The notes: generated by a model not told the origin, from the letters alone. Counted from the stretch's first letter, positions 1-10,050 are shown. The stretch is DNA of 64,000 nt from Synchiropus splendidus (GCF_027744825.2 NC_071348.1:16401563-16465562), one strand, 5' to 3'. Translations and numbers: made by a program.

Positions 1-106
1 AGACAGGACCGGCGCGAGTCATTGGTGAGAAGGAGACAGCGATTCTAATCATAATTACGATAACTAGGTAAAGAACAGCGGTATTTATTAAGTGTATATA
101 CATGCG

Positions 107-123
107 TATGTGTGTGTGCGTGT

Positions 124-172
<49 letters not shown>
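107..172. repeat. (TG)n microsatellite
   Basis: An almost pure TG/GT dinucleotide run. Reading frames through it encode only His-Thr or Val-Cys strings and are not genes. Confidence 0.97.
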
Positions 173-173
<1 letters not shown>

Positions 174-519
174 ATGAAAAGATCACCCGGAAATCAGACA
201 CGACCGGGAAGTCATCCGGACCCTGTGGATGCTGATCATTCATTGGACGGGTCGCTCCAACTGTTCGACGGTGAGAGCAAAACAAAAAAAGTATTTTAAC
301 CACATTCTGTTGATGTGTTTTATATTTAACTACCTATGTTTTTGTTTTATTCAACACCTGTGCGTATGAAAACAGACAGCCAGTCAGAGGTCGAAGGAGT
401 AGGGCGCCCGCTCGTGGATTCTTTCACTCACCAGACGCCTCAGCTGATAGGAGGCGGGAAAAAACATTTGGAGTGATAGTTTACGTTTCACTGCTGTATT
501 TATTTATTTATTTTTTCAC
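173..519. other. Stretch upstream of the early gene, no clear gene
   Basis: No convincing long gene. A 36-codon open frame starts at 366 and ends before the predicted early-gene start. It opens with the same four residues (MKTD) as exon 1, so it could be an upstream ORF or a decayed duplicate. An E2F-like octamer core lies at 453-461. Confidence 0.4.
453..461. promoter_or_regulatory. E2F-like site GGCGGGAAA upstream of early gene
   Basis: GGCGGGAAA is the reverse complement of the textbook E2F site TTTCCCGCC. It lies about 60 bases before the predicted start of the spliced early gene. E2F sites are typical of early promoters in small DNA viruses. A nine-base match is not rare by chance in 64 kb, so this is a suggestion only. 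Confidence 0.25.
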
Positions 520-669
520 ATGAAAACAGATACAAAGGCAACGAGCACGCCACACCTTCTGCCTGTCGCTTCAACGCCACCACCACCGTTTGGTAAGATG
601 TAAATCTCCAATTTTTTTTCAACACATCTCTACCGTTCAGTATCAGCTGAATGGCTGTATGTTCGCTAT

Positions 670-738
<69 letters not shown>

Positions 739-1215
739 TTTAATGATGTGTCTGCAATTCGTTGTGTTAGAGCATCAAGGTGCCTGTTATCTGTAATGTG
801 GTTTATCTATGTTCCGGCTTTATGCTTTTAGATAGCGTAATTTTATTATTGAAGGTGTTTGGGTAACTGTTACTGCTAAACAACATTGTGATTTTACTAC
901 TATGCTTTAACGGCGCCGGCCACTAGAGGTCGCGATTACTATTTACGCTATGCTTTAATGACTGCGGCCACTAGAGGTCGTGATTACTATTTACACTATG
1001 CTTTAACGACGTTGACCACTAGAGGTCATGATTACTATTTGCACTATGCTTTAACGTCACCGGTCGCTAGAGGTCGCAATTACTATTAACACTATGCTTT
1101 AACGACGGCGGTCACTAGAGGTCGCGATTGCTATTTACACTGTGCTTTAACGATGATGACCACTAGAGGTAATTGTAATGTGCTTTAATACATATACACT
1201 ATGTATTATACTATA

Positions 1216-1263
<48 letters not shown>

Positions 1264-2302
1264 TTCTTATACACTAATGATTCGTGATTTGCTATTTGTT
1301 TTTATGCTTTAAATGACGGTCCTGAGTAGGTCCATACATTGAGTTTTTTATTTATTTATTTTTAACGCTCTTTAGGATATGCTTCTGTTGTGATGATGGT
1401 TTTGTCCATGAGTATTGATATGTATGCTACACGTGTTGTTGTTTTATTATAGCCATCGCTAGAAAACAACACGGCTCAACACCGGTTATATGATTACGTA
1501 ATTTTGTTTTTCCGCAGGTCGTATTTTTTCATATTGTACTAGGGTTATTTTCATACTACTCTGTTTATATTAATATCATATTAACTGCTATCCGAGGTCT
1601 TGCTTCTAGATTGTATTTACATTTGTATTGTTGTCAAAATTCTGTTTCAGCTCTCCCTCCTGGGTCTTGGCCTTTGTGGGAGACATCGACGCTGGTTTCC
1701 GCAGTACCTCTGGATCTACTATCCGGATTGTTCCCTACTGAAGACTCGACGTCGGCATCTGGGCAATCCGCACCTCCACAGCCACCGTCGCCGCCACCAT
1801 CAGCACCGCCAGCAACCACAGACAACCCGCGGATAGCACCCCGGACACCAACGTCGACTTGCGCCGCATCACCCCCTGACCAAACCCTGCCTCTACCCCC
1901 TGCCCCCGAGCGCTCTGTCACAGCTACCCAAGACAGACCCCACGCTCCAGTGTCACCGACCCTATTAGCGTTCCATGATGCAACGGCTGTAAAACAACAG
2001 CTTGAATTCAGAGTACGTACGCTTGAACGTCGTCTTCATCAGAGTGAAATACAGAGTCGTCGTCTAGCACGTCAAGCGCGTCAAGCACGTAAATACCGCC
2101 GTTCGGCGAGAAATATACGTGAAGGTAAGATTAACAACCATTTCAACGAGTAATCAGCAGGGATGCATATGTCTTAAATATTATGATAATCGTTACAGAA
2201 CTCATCTTTAAGGACGTCACGAATAAAGCGCTGGTGTCTGAAGTTCTGAGACTCCTAAAACAACAAGGACCTGGTGGTAACAGACGTCGTGGACTGATCT
2301 GA
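520..2302 (+). CDS. Predicted three-exon early gene of Polinton A (proline-rich plus basic coiled coil)
   Basis: I predict exons 520-592, 1651-2124 and 2199-2302. Every intron has GT-AG ends: donors gtaaga at 593 and 2125, acceptors ttctgtttcag ending at 1650 and cgttacag ending at 2198. The exons sum to 651 bases, giving 216 codons plus TGA in one frame. Exon 1 ends in a proline run, and the first half of exon 2 is rich in Pro, Ser and Thr. The end of exon 2 has a heptad-like, Arg/Gln-rich stretch (VRTLERRLHQSEIQSRRLAR) that looks like a coiled coil or DNA-binding helix. Exon 3 ends in a basic tail. Exon 3 and its acceptor also exist in element B with the same 104-base length. I do not recognise the family; the helix resembles the coiled coil that follows THAP or bZIP domains, but no such domain is visible. 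It is the outermost gene on the replication side, so a regulatory early role is an inference. Confidence 0.55.
672..737. repeat. (TG)n microsatellite in predicted intron 1
   Basis: A second long TG run with one GA interruption, inside the first predicted intron of the early gene. Confidence 0.95.
901..1188 (+). repeat. 48-bp minisatellite, six copies
   Basis: Six units begin at 901, 949, 997, 1045, 1093 and 1141, exactly 48 bases apart. Each opens with TATGCTTTAA (TGTGCTTTAA in the last), followed by a variable GC-rich core, then CACTAGAGGTC (CGCTAGAGGTC in one unit) and ATTACTATT. The last unit degenerates after the CACTAGAGGT motif. The array lies in predicted intron 1 of the early gene. 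Confidence 0.95.
1219..1260. repeat. (TA)n microsatellite
   Basis: A TA dinucleotide run inside predicted intron 1 of the early gene. Confidence 0.95.
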
Positions 2303-2358
2303 CTGAAGTTCGACCCCAGTAAGGTCCATTTGGATCCTCATTATTTAAAAGCAGTGCT

Positions 2359-2450
2359 GGGTGATTACGGTTTGAGGTTGCTGTTGCACTGCGGGTGATT
2401 GTGTTTTGAGGTCGCTGTTGCATCGCGGGTGATTGTGTTTTGAGACTGTT
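2359..2450 (+). repeat. 34-bp tandem repeat upstream of the polymerase gene
   Basis: The motif GGTGATT..TTTGAGG..GCTGTTGCA recurs with GTGATT at 2361, 2395 and 2429, a 34-base period. Element B has a single unit at the same place, near 55660-55690. It lies between the early-gene stop and the polymerase start, about 70-150 bases upstream of the ATG, so copy number may affect the promoter. A TATTTAAAAG box-like stretch sits just upstream near 2342. Confidence 0.85.
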
Positions 2451-2514
2451 GTTTTGTTTATTAAATGTTTTTTAATTATTATTTTATTGTTATTGTTATT
2501 ATTGTTATTACGCT

Positions 2515-4581
2515 ATGGCCAACCATGATGGTTTTCCTTCCGGTTCTGACCCTGAATCCACACACAACCAGGACACTACACCACACCTCATTGACCAGAA
2601 TGCTTCACCAACACGTATGTTTCTGTCTCACTTGTTTGACAACGTGTCTGAGGAGGATGTAGTGCAGGTCTATGATCCGAGTATAAATGAAAACATGGAG
2701 TAAATTTTTTTCGGCGAGAGAGAGGATAACCGAATTTTAAATATGGTTCCTGCATCATCTCGTGAGGGTAGGGCTGATACCTCTTTAGACAATGGCGATT
2801 GGTTAGAAAGGTTTGTTGATAATCTGCAGACGACTGATTCAGGGACAACTGCTCTTGACCCTCTGGTAGATGTGTCTGACTCTAACTGTAGCGATGACAA
2901 TGTTGATGATGACGGTGATTCGCTTCAGGAAGGATGTTGTATTAGAGGTACCGGTATTGAATCAGAAGTCATAGAGCCTTTTAACACCGATAGGATAAGA
3001 AGGGTGCTAACACGTCCTGCTGTACCGGACACTCCTGATTTAGCTACTTTCTACAGAGGTTGGATGCAACAGGTCAGGGAGTTGGCTGATGAAGCGCAGA
3101 GACTGGCAGATCGAGAGGATGTGGTTCAGCTTGAAGTGGTAGGTGAAGATGTTCAAGAACACGTTAAGGTTGAAGGCGACGGTGGAAATATCTACCCTGC
3201 TTTTGAGGACCTCCTTAGCAACACAGTGCAATCTGACAGAGTCATCGCTATGGGTAAGAGAATTGAATTAACGGTCCAAATTGTACATATCCCTCGAGGA
3301 GGCGCGAAACGCAAGCTCGAGAAGACGCTGGATGCCAAAATTTTTGTTAAAAAAAGACGACATCTCTATGTAGTTGGTGGTGATGGAACCAAGCAGCTTT
3401 GCGTCGCAATCAGCCTTTCTTGTCTCCTTAATCCTAACCGTGCGTATCAAGATTGTGTTGAGTTAGGGAGGGAATTATTAAACAAAGCTGGTTTAGATTC
3501 TCAAACACCTATCATATTCACAGATATACCCCTGTTTGAACGGATAGTGAGGCGTAAAATTGTTGTGTTTAATAAAACGACAGCAAACCAGCCATTAGCG
3601 CATTATGCCACCGGTTTTGCTGATGGTTCGGAGCCCTTATTCTTGTTTCTACTTCAGGGACACTATTACGGGGTGAAGAACCCTAAAGGTTTGTTAGGAA
3701 CACGTTACTTTTGTGTCAGCTGTCATAAGGGGTATGAAGATAAATCAAAACACATATGCAAAGCTCACTGTAGCGTTTGTCACGATCCTGTTTGCCCTAC
3801 AGAGGTCCCAGACCCGGTAACTTGTGACGACTGTCGCAGGGTTTGTCACAACCCAGCAAAGAGACAGGTGGCTAAGACTTGTCTTAATAGCCTTTGGGGA
3901 AAGTTTTGTCAGAGAGTGAACATGTCTCAGGTTTCTGTAGTGTCAGACCCCAACGAGTTTTTCAGTTTCATGTTTTCAGGGAAATACGAGGTCAGCTACT
4001 TTAACGTGCTGGATGAGAAAAAAGTTGTGATCCAGTGGCGTTACAATGGTCTCTACCCTCCTGGTAAAAGCAGCAATGTTTTTATCGGAGCTTTTACCAC
4101 TGCTTATGCTCGTCTGAAGTTGTACAGTTACATGGAGAAATTGCAGGAGAATGTTCTCTACGTTGACCCAGACAGCTTGATATATGTTGTGAAAGACGGC
4201 GAGACACCTTTAAAATTAGGTAACTATCTCGGTGATCTGACTGATGAACTCGATGGGGATAGCATCGAGGACATTGTTTCGGCGGGTCCTAAGACGTATG
4301 CTTATAGGACCAAAGGACAGAAGATGGTTGTGATGAAAGTTAAAGGTATCACGCAAACAAAAGAATCTTGTCAGCGGATAAACTTTGACTCCGTCATAGA
4401 TCTTGTAGAGGGCTATTTGCAGAATTCACCTGATGGGGTGCTTGAGACCCGGCAATGCAACATTGTGAGGGATAAAAAGAACATCGCAGTAAAAAACAGA
4501 TCAGTTATTAAAAAACTCCGAGTCGTGTACGATAAGAGGCGATTGTTTTCGGACGGCACAACCAAACCTTTCGGGTTCTGA
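2515..4581 (+). pseudogene. polB: Protein-primed family B DNA polymerase, internally deleted copy A1
   Basis: Polinton DNA polymerase, which copies the element from a protein primer. The start is ATG 2515 (gctATGgcc), matching element B. One in-frame TAA at 2701-2703 interrupts; the frame then stays open to 4581. Residues coded from about 3360 to 3840 form the N-terminal domain, with cysteine-rich CxxC and CxxxH patterns. At 3842-3846 the sequence jumps from that cysteine-rich region straight to motif B (CHNPAKRQVAKTCLNSLWGK). The exonuclease motifs, the conserved HGCPSC segment and palm motif A (present in A2 as DVTSLYPYV) are therefore missing. The junction keeps the reading frame and lies in a shared TTTGT. 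Motif C reads VLYVDPDSLIYV, with Pro in place of the Thr of the usual DTDS. It cannot be a working polymerase. Its C-terminus is followed 24 bases later by the ATPase. Confidence 0.88.
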
Positions 4582-4605
4582 TTTTTGAGTGGATGAGGGG
4601 TCATT

Positions 4606-5221
4606 ATGGAAGGAATTAATTTCGATCCGCGTTTGAAAACACCATTTTCATGTCTAGTGGTGGGACCGTCGGGGTCGGGAAAGACCCATTTTGTAAAATG
4701 TATACTTGAAAATTGTGAACATGTTATGGATGATGTCAATATAAATATTGTATGGATTTATACTTCTTTTCAACCTATGTACAGTGAATTGCAAAAGATG
4801 AATAAAATATCAAATTCATTGGAGGTTTACCTGAATCTTTTGAAAATGAAGATGTATTTCCTTCTGATAGAAAACATTTGATTATTCTTGACGACGATTT
4901 TTGAAGCGTCTGAAAGCCCAGAGGTTGTTCGCATTTTTACGCAGTATAGACATCATAAAAATATGAGTGTTATATTGCTGACGCAAAACTTATTTCATCG
5001 CGGTAATATAGTCGTGCTATTAGTCTGAATAGCAATTACTCTGTATTGTTTACCCGTCTCAAAGAGCTTTCTTTCTAGAAAGCTTTGAAGATGCTACAGC
5101 TGACGTTCACGGGTACTTAATCGTTGATCTAACACCCTCCTGTCCAGAACGCTGCAGACTAAGGACTGGGATACTACCTCATCAGCGTCACTCTGTGTAC
5201 ACACCAAAAACGTCTGCTTGA
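4606..5221 (+). pseudogene. Packaging ATPase (A32/FtsK-type), copy A1
   Basis: ATPase that pumps DNA into the capsid in Polintons and related viruses. The start ATG 4606 is followed by a clear Walker A, VVGPSGSGKT. A Walker B-like LIILDDDF can be read near 4875-4903 in a shifted frame. A later segment, LLTQNLFHRG, and a C-terminal end (TGILPHQR-like, near 5165-5190) are also readable only in shifted frames. The open frame from the ATG stops at 4881, so frameshifts and small deletions have broken the gene. The stop at 5219-5221 lies three bases before the next ATG, so the two genes are tightly coupled. Confidence 0.85.
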
Positions 5222-5224
5222 GTT

Positions 5225-5551
5225 ATGTCAGCGCGTATAAAAAGAAACGCTCGTTTACTTAAGGAACTATACCATGCTCCGTACCAAGAAACGAGTAAAG
5301 ACATTTTGACACGTAGTTCCCGGGACTTCATTCAAGCTCTCGGTGAGATCGCCCTGAATGTTTTGAAGGGGAATGTACCATTGTCGCAGGCTCAGTTAAA
5401 AAAACTGAAAAAACAGAAGAAAAACATCAGACTCTTGGCTAATAAAAAAGCGTGCTTGAAGCGTAAACAAAGGATTCTTAAAAAGCAATCGGGTGGATTC
5501 CTGTTGCCGTTGCTAGCGGCTGCCGTTCCAATAATTGGAAATCTAATATGA
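5225..5551 (+). CDS. Small basic protein with hydrophobic C-terminus, copy A1
   Basis: A 108-codon open frame. The N-terminal 85 residues are very Lys/Arg-rich; the end is a hydrophobic segment, GGFLLPLLAAAVPIIGNLI. Proteins with this layout (basic body, GGF, amphipathic or hydrophobic tail) recur in Polintons, and the tail resembles membrane-active or capsid-associated peptides; that role is an inference. In A2 and in element B the frame runs six residues further (ending LVKK), whereas here a TGA follows NLI, so this copy is slightly shortened. It lies between the ATPase and the conserved protein at 5576. Confidence 0.75.
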   Translation: MSARIKRNARLLKELYHAPYQETSKDILTRSSRDFIQALGEIALNVLKGNVPLSQAQLKKLKKQKKNIRLLANKKACLKRKQRILKKQSGGFLLPLLAAAVPIIGNLI

Positions 5552-5575
5552 GGACTTGTAAAGAAGTAAAACGCT

Positions 5576-6191
5576 ATGAAGACTGTCCAGAAAGTGTATC
5601 TCGTCTTTCCTCGACAAATTAACCAGTTATCACGCCCATCCTCTGACATCCGTGAAACTGCCAAAGATGAATTGAATGAGAAGATGAGGACCATTCTAAA
5701 TGATTCTCAGTTAAACTCGTATGAGAAGATTAAAAACTACGATGCTCTATTGCAGAGATATTTAACCTTTACTAAACAGGATCAGAGAGACCAAAGGAGA
5801 GTAACTCTGACTTTACAACGAGACGGAGTCAGCGATCATCCCCTCGACTCTGACAGACGTGTCGAAAGCGTTCTAAAATCACCCTCTGTAACAGATGACC
5901 TGGGTAAGGATATTCTAAATAGCCTTCCGTCAAAAGCTCGAAGAAATGCTGAACACATTATCCGGAGGATATCCAAAAACGGCGACGGTTGGAATATGAA
6001 TGGTGAATTTATGTATGAAGGAAATGCTGTAAAAGGCTCTCATGTGATCGATATATTCAAGTACCTTTCCCTACCGTATGAGAAAACAAGTTCTTCATTA
6101 CCTGAGGGATGGTCCGAGTTTCTCGTCACATTATTAAAGCTAAACATCCCTCTCACCCTGCTGTCCAATCCTTAAGCGAATCGAATTCTAT
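5576..6191 (+). pseudogene. Conserved Polinton protein of unknown function, truncated copy A1
   Basis: It begins MKTVQKVYLVFPRQ at ATG 5576 and stays open for 199 codons to 6175. The middle is charged and helical (about residues 25-75). The second half contains a conserved unit with SLPSKARRNAEHIIRRIS, a WNMNGEFMYEG segment, GSHVIDIFKYL and LPEGWSEF. I recognise this as a protein typically found beside the ATPase and small basic gene in Polintons, function unknown. Compared with copy A2, a short deletion and the tandem-duplication junction near 6192-6195 remove its last residues, and polymerase sequence follows directly. Confidence 0.75.
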
Positions 6192-6194
6192 CTC

Positions 6195-8145
6195 GTGATA
6201 GAGGATTCTTTCAATTTCAGGAGTGAAGCTATTCACTATTGTAAAAACGATGTTGACATTCTGGCCAGAGGATGCATGATATTTAGAGACGAGTTTTTTA
6301 AAGAAACAGGTGTTGATGCACTCCGGTCCATAACAATCGCCTCTGCGTGTATGGCTGTTGTCAGGACCAACTTTTTAAAACCAGACACATTAGCCATGTC
6401 CCAACAATTATGTAACGAGCGGTAACAAGAGGTTCTCAGATGCTTCCATCCAGTGGCTGCACAATCACACAGACAGGGCATTTTCATACAACATGCCTTG
6501 AACCGTGGGGAGATGGTGTTTGGCCAGTATTTTGTTGACGGTTATCCTGAAGTTGACGGTGTTACGCAGGTCTGGGAGTTTAACGGATGTTTATTCCACG
6601 GTTGTCCTTCATGTGTTGACCCTCATGCAATTTTTCCGTTAAGAGGTAGACCATACGGTGAATACTACTCTGCTACGATGGAGAGAGAGCAGGCGTTAAA
6701 GTCTGATCATGGGGTGCGTCTTTTTACCATCTGGGAACACGAATGGCATTCGCTTCGACAGTCGTTTGATGATCTCAGAGATTTTCTCTTAGATTTTGAC
6801 ACCCCTGAGCCTCTCAACCCTCGTAATGCCCTCTACGGCGATAGAACCAGCGCTTTAAAGCTGCGTTACACGGCCAAGCCTGATGAAAAAGTTTATTACG
6901 CTGATGTCACCTCTCTGTATCCTTACGTCAACAGCACGTGCTCCTACCTCCTAGGTCACCCCCGAATAATTCACGAAGACTTCGGGGATTCCAGACAGTA
7001 CTTCGGTCTTATCAAGGCGGTTGTCTATCCTCCTCGGGGTTTATATGTACCTGTTTTACCCTACAGAGGACCGGGGGTAAATTACACTTCACGTTATGCA
7101 GTATCTGTTCAAGTCGTAATGTTCAAGGCAGTGACTGTACGCATAATGATGACGAACTTGTTTTGACAGGGGTCTCGGTCACGGTTGAGTTCAACAAGGC
7201 TCTGGACAAGGGATACAAGGTGGCCAAGATTATCGAAGTATGGCATTTTGATAGATCTAGCAATTGTATTTTCGCAGGTTACATCCGTACATTCCTGAAG
7301 GACAAGCAGGAGGCTTCTGGTTACCCTGCTGAGGCCGTTGATCAGGAAAGCCGTGACAAATACGTTGAGGATTATCAAGCCCATCAGGGGATTTTGCTTT
7401 GCGCTGATAAGATTTGTCACAACCCAGCAAAGAGACAGGTGGCTAAGGCTTGAATTAATAGCCTGTGGGGCAGGTTTTATCAGAAAGAGAACATGTCTCA
7501 GGTTTCTGTAGTGTCAGACCCCAACGAGTTTTTCAGTTTCTTGTTTTCAGGGAAATACGAGGTCAGCTACTTTAACGTGCTGGATGACAAAAAAAGTTGT
7601 GATCCAGTGGCGTTTCAAGGGTCTCTACCCTCCCGGTAAATGCAGCAATGTTTTTATCAGAGCTTTTACCACTACTTATGCTCGTCTGACGTTGTACAGT
7701 TACATGGAGAAATTGCAGGAGAATGTTCTCTATGTTGACACAGACAGCTTGATATATGTGGTGAAAGACGGCAAGACGCCTTTAAAATTAGGTAACTATC
7801 TCGGTGATCTGACTGATGAACTCGACGGGGATAGCATCAAGGACTTTGTTTCGGCGGGTCCTAGGTCGTAAGCTTATAGGAACAAAGGACAGAAGAAGGT
7901 TGTGATCAAAATTAAAGGTATCACGCAAACAAAAGAATCTTGTGAGCGGATAAACTTTGACTCCGTCTGTAGAGGGCTATTTGCAGAATTCACCTGATGG
8001 GGTGCTTGAGACCTGCCAACACAACATTGAGAGGGATAAAAAGAACATCGCAGTAAAAAACAGATCAGTTATTAAAAAACTCCGGGTCGTGTACGATAAG
8101 AGGCGATTATTTTCGGATGGGACAACCAAACCTTTCGGGTTCTGA
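6195..8145 (+). pseudogene. polB: Protein-primed DNA polymerase, central and C-terminal part, copy A2
   Basis: This copy begins abruptly inside the exonuclease domain at the duplication junction. In order it shows the exo III-like segment HYCKNDVDILARG (about 6234-6272), VDGYPEVDGVTQVWEFNGC and HGCPSC (about 6530-6620), motif A DVTSLYPYVNSTC (about 6903-6942), motif B CHNPAKRQVAKA with NSLWGRF (about 7414-7475) and motif C VLYVDTDSLIYVV (about 7727-7765). Unlike A1, the catalytic DTDS is intact. Frameshifts lie near 6425, 7150-7165 and 7590, with stops near 7453 and 7869. The last residues end at TGA 8143-8145. It lacks the N-terminal domain and exo I/II, which on this side remain only in A1 (N-terminal domain) or not at all. 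Confidence 0.88.
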
Positions 8146-8169
8146 GTTTTGGGTGGATGAGGGGTCATT

Positions 8170-8841
8170 ATCGAAGAAATTAATTTCGATCCACATTTGA
8201 AAACACCATTTTCATGTCTAGTGGTGGGACCATCAGGGTCAGGAAAGACCCATTTTGTAAAATGTATACTTGAAAATTGTGTGGACTTGAAAAAAATGTA
8301 ATGGATGATGTCAATGTAAATATTGTTCGGATTTATACTTCTTTTCAACCTTTGTACAGTGAATTGCAAAAGATGAATACAAATATCAAATTCATTGAAG
8401 GTTTACCTGAATCTTTTGAAAATGAAGATCTATTTCCTTCTGATAGAAAACATTTGATTATTCTTGACAATGTTATTTTTGAAACTTCTGAAAACCCTGA
8501 GGCATTTTTACACAGTAGAGACATCATAAAAATATGAGTGTTATAATGCTTACGCAAAACTTATTTAATCGTGGTAAATATAGTCGTACTATTAGTCTGA
8601 ATATCAATTACTTTGTATTGTTTAAGAATCCTCGCGATAAAATGTAGATAAAAGTTGTTGCTCAACAGGTTATCCGTCTCAAAGAGCTTTCTTTCTAGAA
8701 ATCTTTGAAGATGTTACAGCTGGCGCTCACGGGTACTTAATTGTTGATCTAACACCCTCATGTCCAGAACGCTACAGACTAAGGACTGGGATACTTCCTC
8801 ATCAACGTCACACTGTGTCCATACCAAAAACGTCTGCTTGA
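8170..8841 (+). pseudogene. Packaging ATPase, copy A2
   Basis: Second copy of the DNA-packaging ATPase. Its start codon is lost: ATC at 8170-8172 where A1 has ATG. Walker A (GPSGSGKT) is readable around 8229-8252, then small insertions shift the frame near 8280. The following frame from 8277 covers the middle of the protein, with a Walker B-like LIILDNVIF in which the acidic pair has become Asp-Asn. More frameshifts lie near 8510-8650. The stop at 8839-8841 again sits three bases before the next gene's ATG. Confidence 0.85.
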
Positions 8842-8844
8842 GTT

Positions 8845-9167
8845 ATGTCAGCGCGTATAAAAAGAAACACGGGTTTACTTAAGGAACTATAGCATGCTCC
8901 TTCAAAGAAACGTAAAGACATTTTGATGCATAGTTCTCGGGACTTTATTCAAGCTCTCGGTGAGATCGCCCTGAATGTTTTGAAGGGGACTGTACCATTG
9001 TCGCAGGCTCAGTTCAAAAAACTGAAAAAACAGAAGAAAAACATCAGACTCTTGGCTAATAAAAAAGTGTGCGTGAAGCGTGAAGGATTCTTAAAAAGCT
9101 GTTGCCGTTGCTATCGGCAGCTGTTCCAATCATTGGAAATCTAATAGGACGACTTGTAAAGAAGTAA
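8845..9167 (+). pseudogene. Small basic protein with hydrophobic C-terminus, copy A2
   Basis: The duplicate of the gene at 5225. A TAG near 8890 and a deletion within the Lys/Arg-rich region break it. The downstream frame keeps SSRDFIQALGEIALNVLKG and the Lys-rich stretch. The hydrophobic tail is shifted out of frame, but the nucleotide sequence retains the longer end, with stop TAA at 9165-9167. Confidence 0.75.
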
Positions 9168-9173
9168 AACACG

Positions 9174-9943
9174 ATGAAGACTGTCCAGAAAATGTATCTC
9201 GTCTTTCCTCAGCAAATTATCCAGTTATCACGTCCAACCACCGACATCCGTGAAACTGCCAAAGATGAATTGAATGAGAAGATGAGGACCATTCTAAATG
9301 ATTCTCAGTCTAAGTCGTATGAGAAGATAAAAAAGTATAATGCTCGATTGCAGAGATATTTAACCTTTACTAAAGAGGATCAGAGAGACCAAAGGAGAGT
9401 AACTCTGACTTTACAATGAGATGGAGTCAGCGATCATCCCCACGACTCTGACAGTCGTGTCGAAAGTGTTCTAAAAACACCCACTGTAACAAATGACTTG
9501 GGTAAGGATATTCTAAATAGCCTTCCGTCAAAAGCTCGAAGAAATGCTGAATACATTATCCAGAGGATATCCAAAGACGGTGGTGGTTGGAATATGAATG
9601 GTGAATTTATGTATGAAGGAAGTGCTGTAAAAGGCTCTCATGTGATCGATATATTCAAGTACCTTTCCCTACCGTATAAGAAAACAAGTTCTTCGTTACC
9701 TGAGGGATGGTCCGAGTTTCTCGTCACATTATTAAAGCTAAAATGCCTCTCACACTGCTGTCCAATCCTGAATCGAGGGCTCAATATCAGAGACTTAAAT
9801 CGAATTCTATCTTACGAAAGAAAAGTATAGCTGAGAGCTGGTCTCCCGACCCAAAGGACCCTAAAGTGACACCTCAACGACGCTTGACGCGTGTAGTGAC
9901 CAAAGGGAAGAAATTGTCTCTAACACCTCGATGGGTTTCCTGA
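9174..9943 (+). pseudogene. Conserved Polinton protein of unknown function, copy A2
   Basis: Same gene as at 5576, and here it retains its 3' end. The frame from ATG 9174 stops at TGA 9417-9419, where A1 reads CGA. It continues in readable form from about 9498 (GKDILNSLPSKARRNAEYI), then shifts by one near 9740. The C-terminal part, ending TPRWVS at 9941, is basic and rich in Ser and Pro. Gene order and spacing to the small basic gene match A1 and element B. Confidence 0.75.
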
Positions 9944-10050
9944 ATAATTGTCTTGTACACAGTTATTGTCTTTTCATCAAAGAAATGTTTTATTGAATTA
10001 CTATGAGATTACAGATTTTTTTAAAATACACACACGCACAATAAGATTAG
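9944..10050. terminator. Convergent gene end with poly(A) signals
   Basis: The rightward and leftward gene sets of element A meet here. TTTTATTG at about 9989-9996 reads CAATAAAA on the minus strand and can serve as the poly(A) signal of the leftward capsid/protease set. Confidence 0.5.

Larger units (their letters stand above)
6195..9812 (+). repeat. Second unit of a ~3.6-kb internal tandem duplication
   Basis: The order polymerase C-terminus, ATPase, small basic protein, conserved protein occurs twice in a row: 3842-6191 and about 7410-9812. At 6192-6195 the 3' part of the conserved gene (CGAATTCTATCT) is joined directly to polymerase exonuclease-region sequence (TTCTTTCAATTTCAGG). The same CGAATTCTATCT sits at 9801-9812 in the second copy, where the gene continues normally. 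That defines a direct duplication unit of about 3618 bases. The first unit then lost about 1.2 kb or more of polymerase sequence. Confidence 0.85.

Noticed and set aside
1..60. Possible Polinton terminal inverted repeat, because the window starts with AG
   Set aside because: No inverted partner is visible in the window, and element B is truncated at the matching end, so the end cannot be confirmed.
88..303. Open frames through the TG and TA microsatellites (His-Thr and Tyr-Ile strings) here and at 15012-15654
   Set aside because: They are translations of simple repeats with no coding features.
1634..1921. A 95-codon minus-strand frame, Gly/Asp-rich
   Set aside because: It is the antisense of the Pro-rich exon 2; GC-rich codons make open antisense frames likely.
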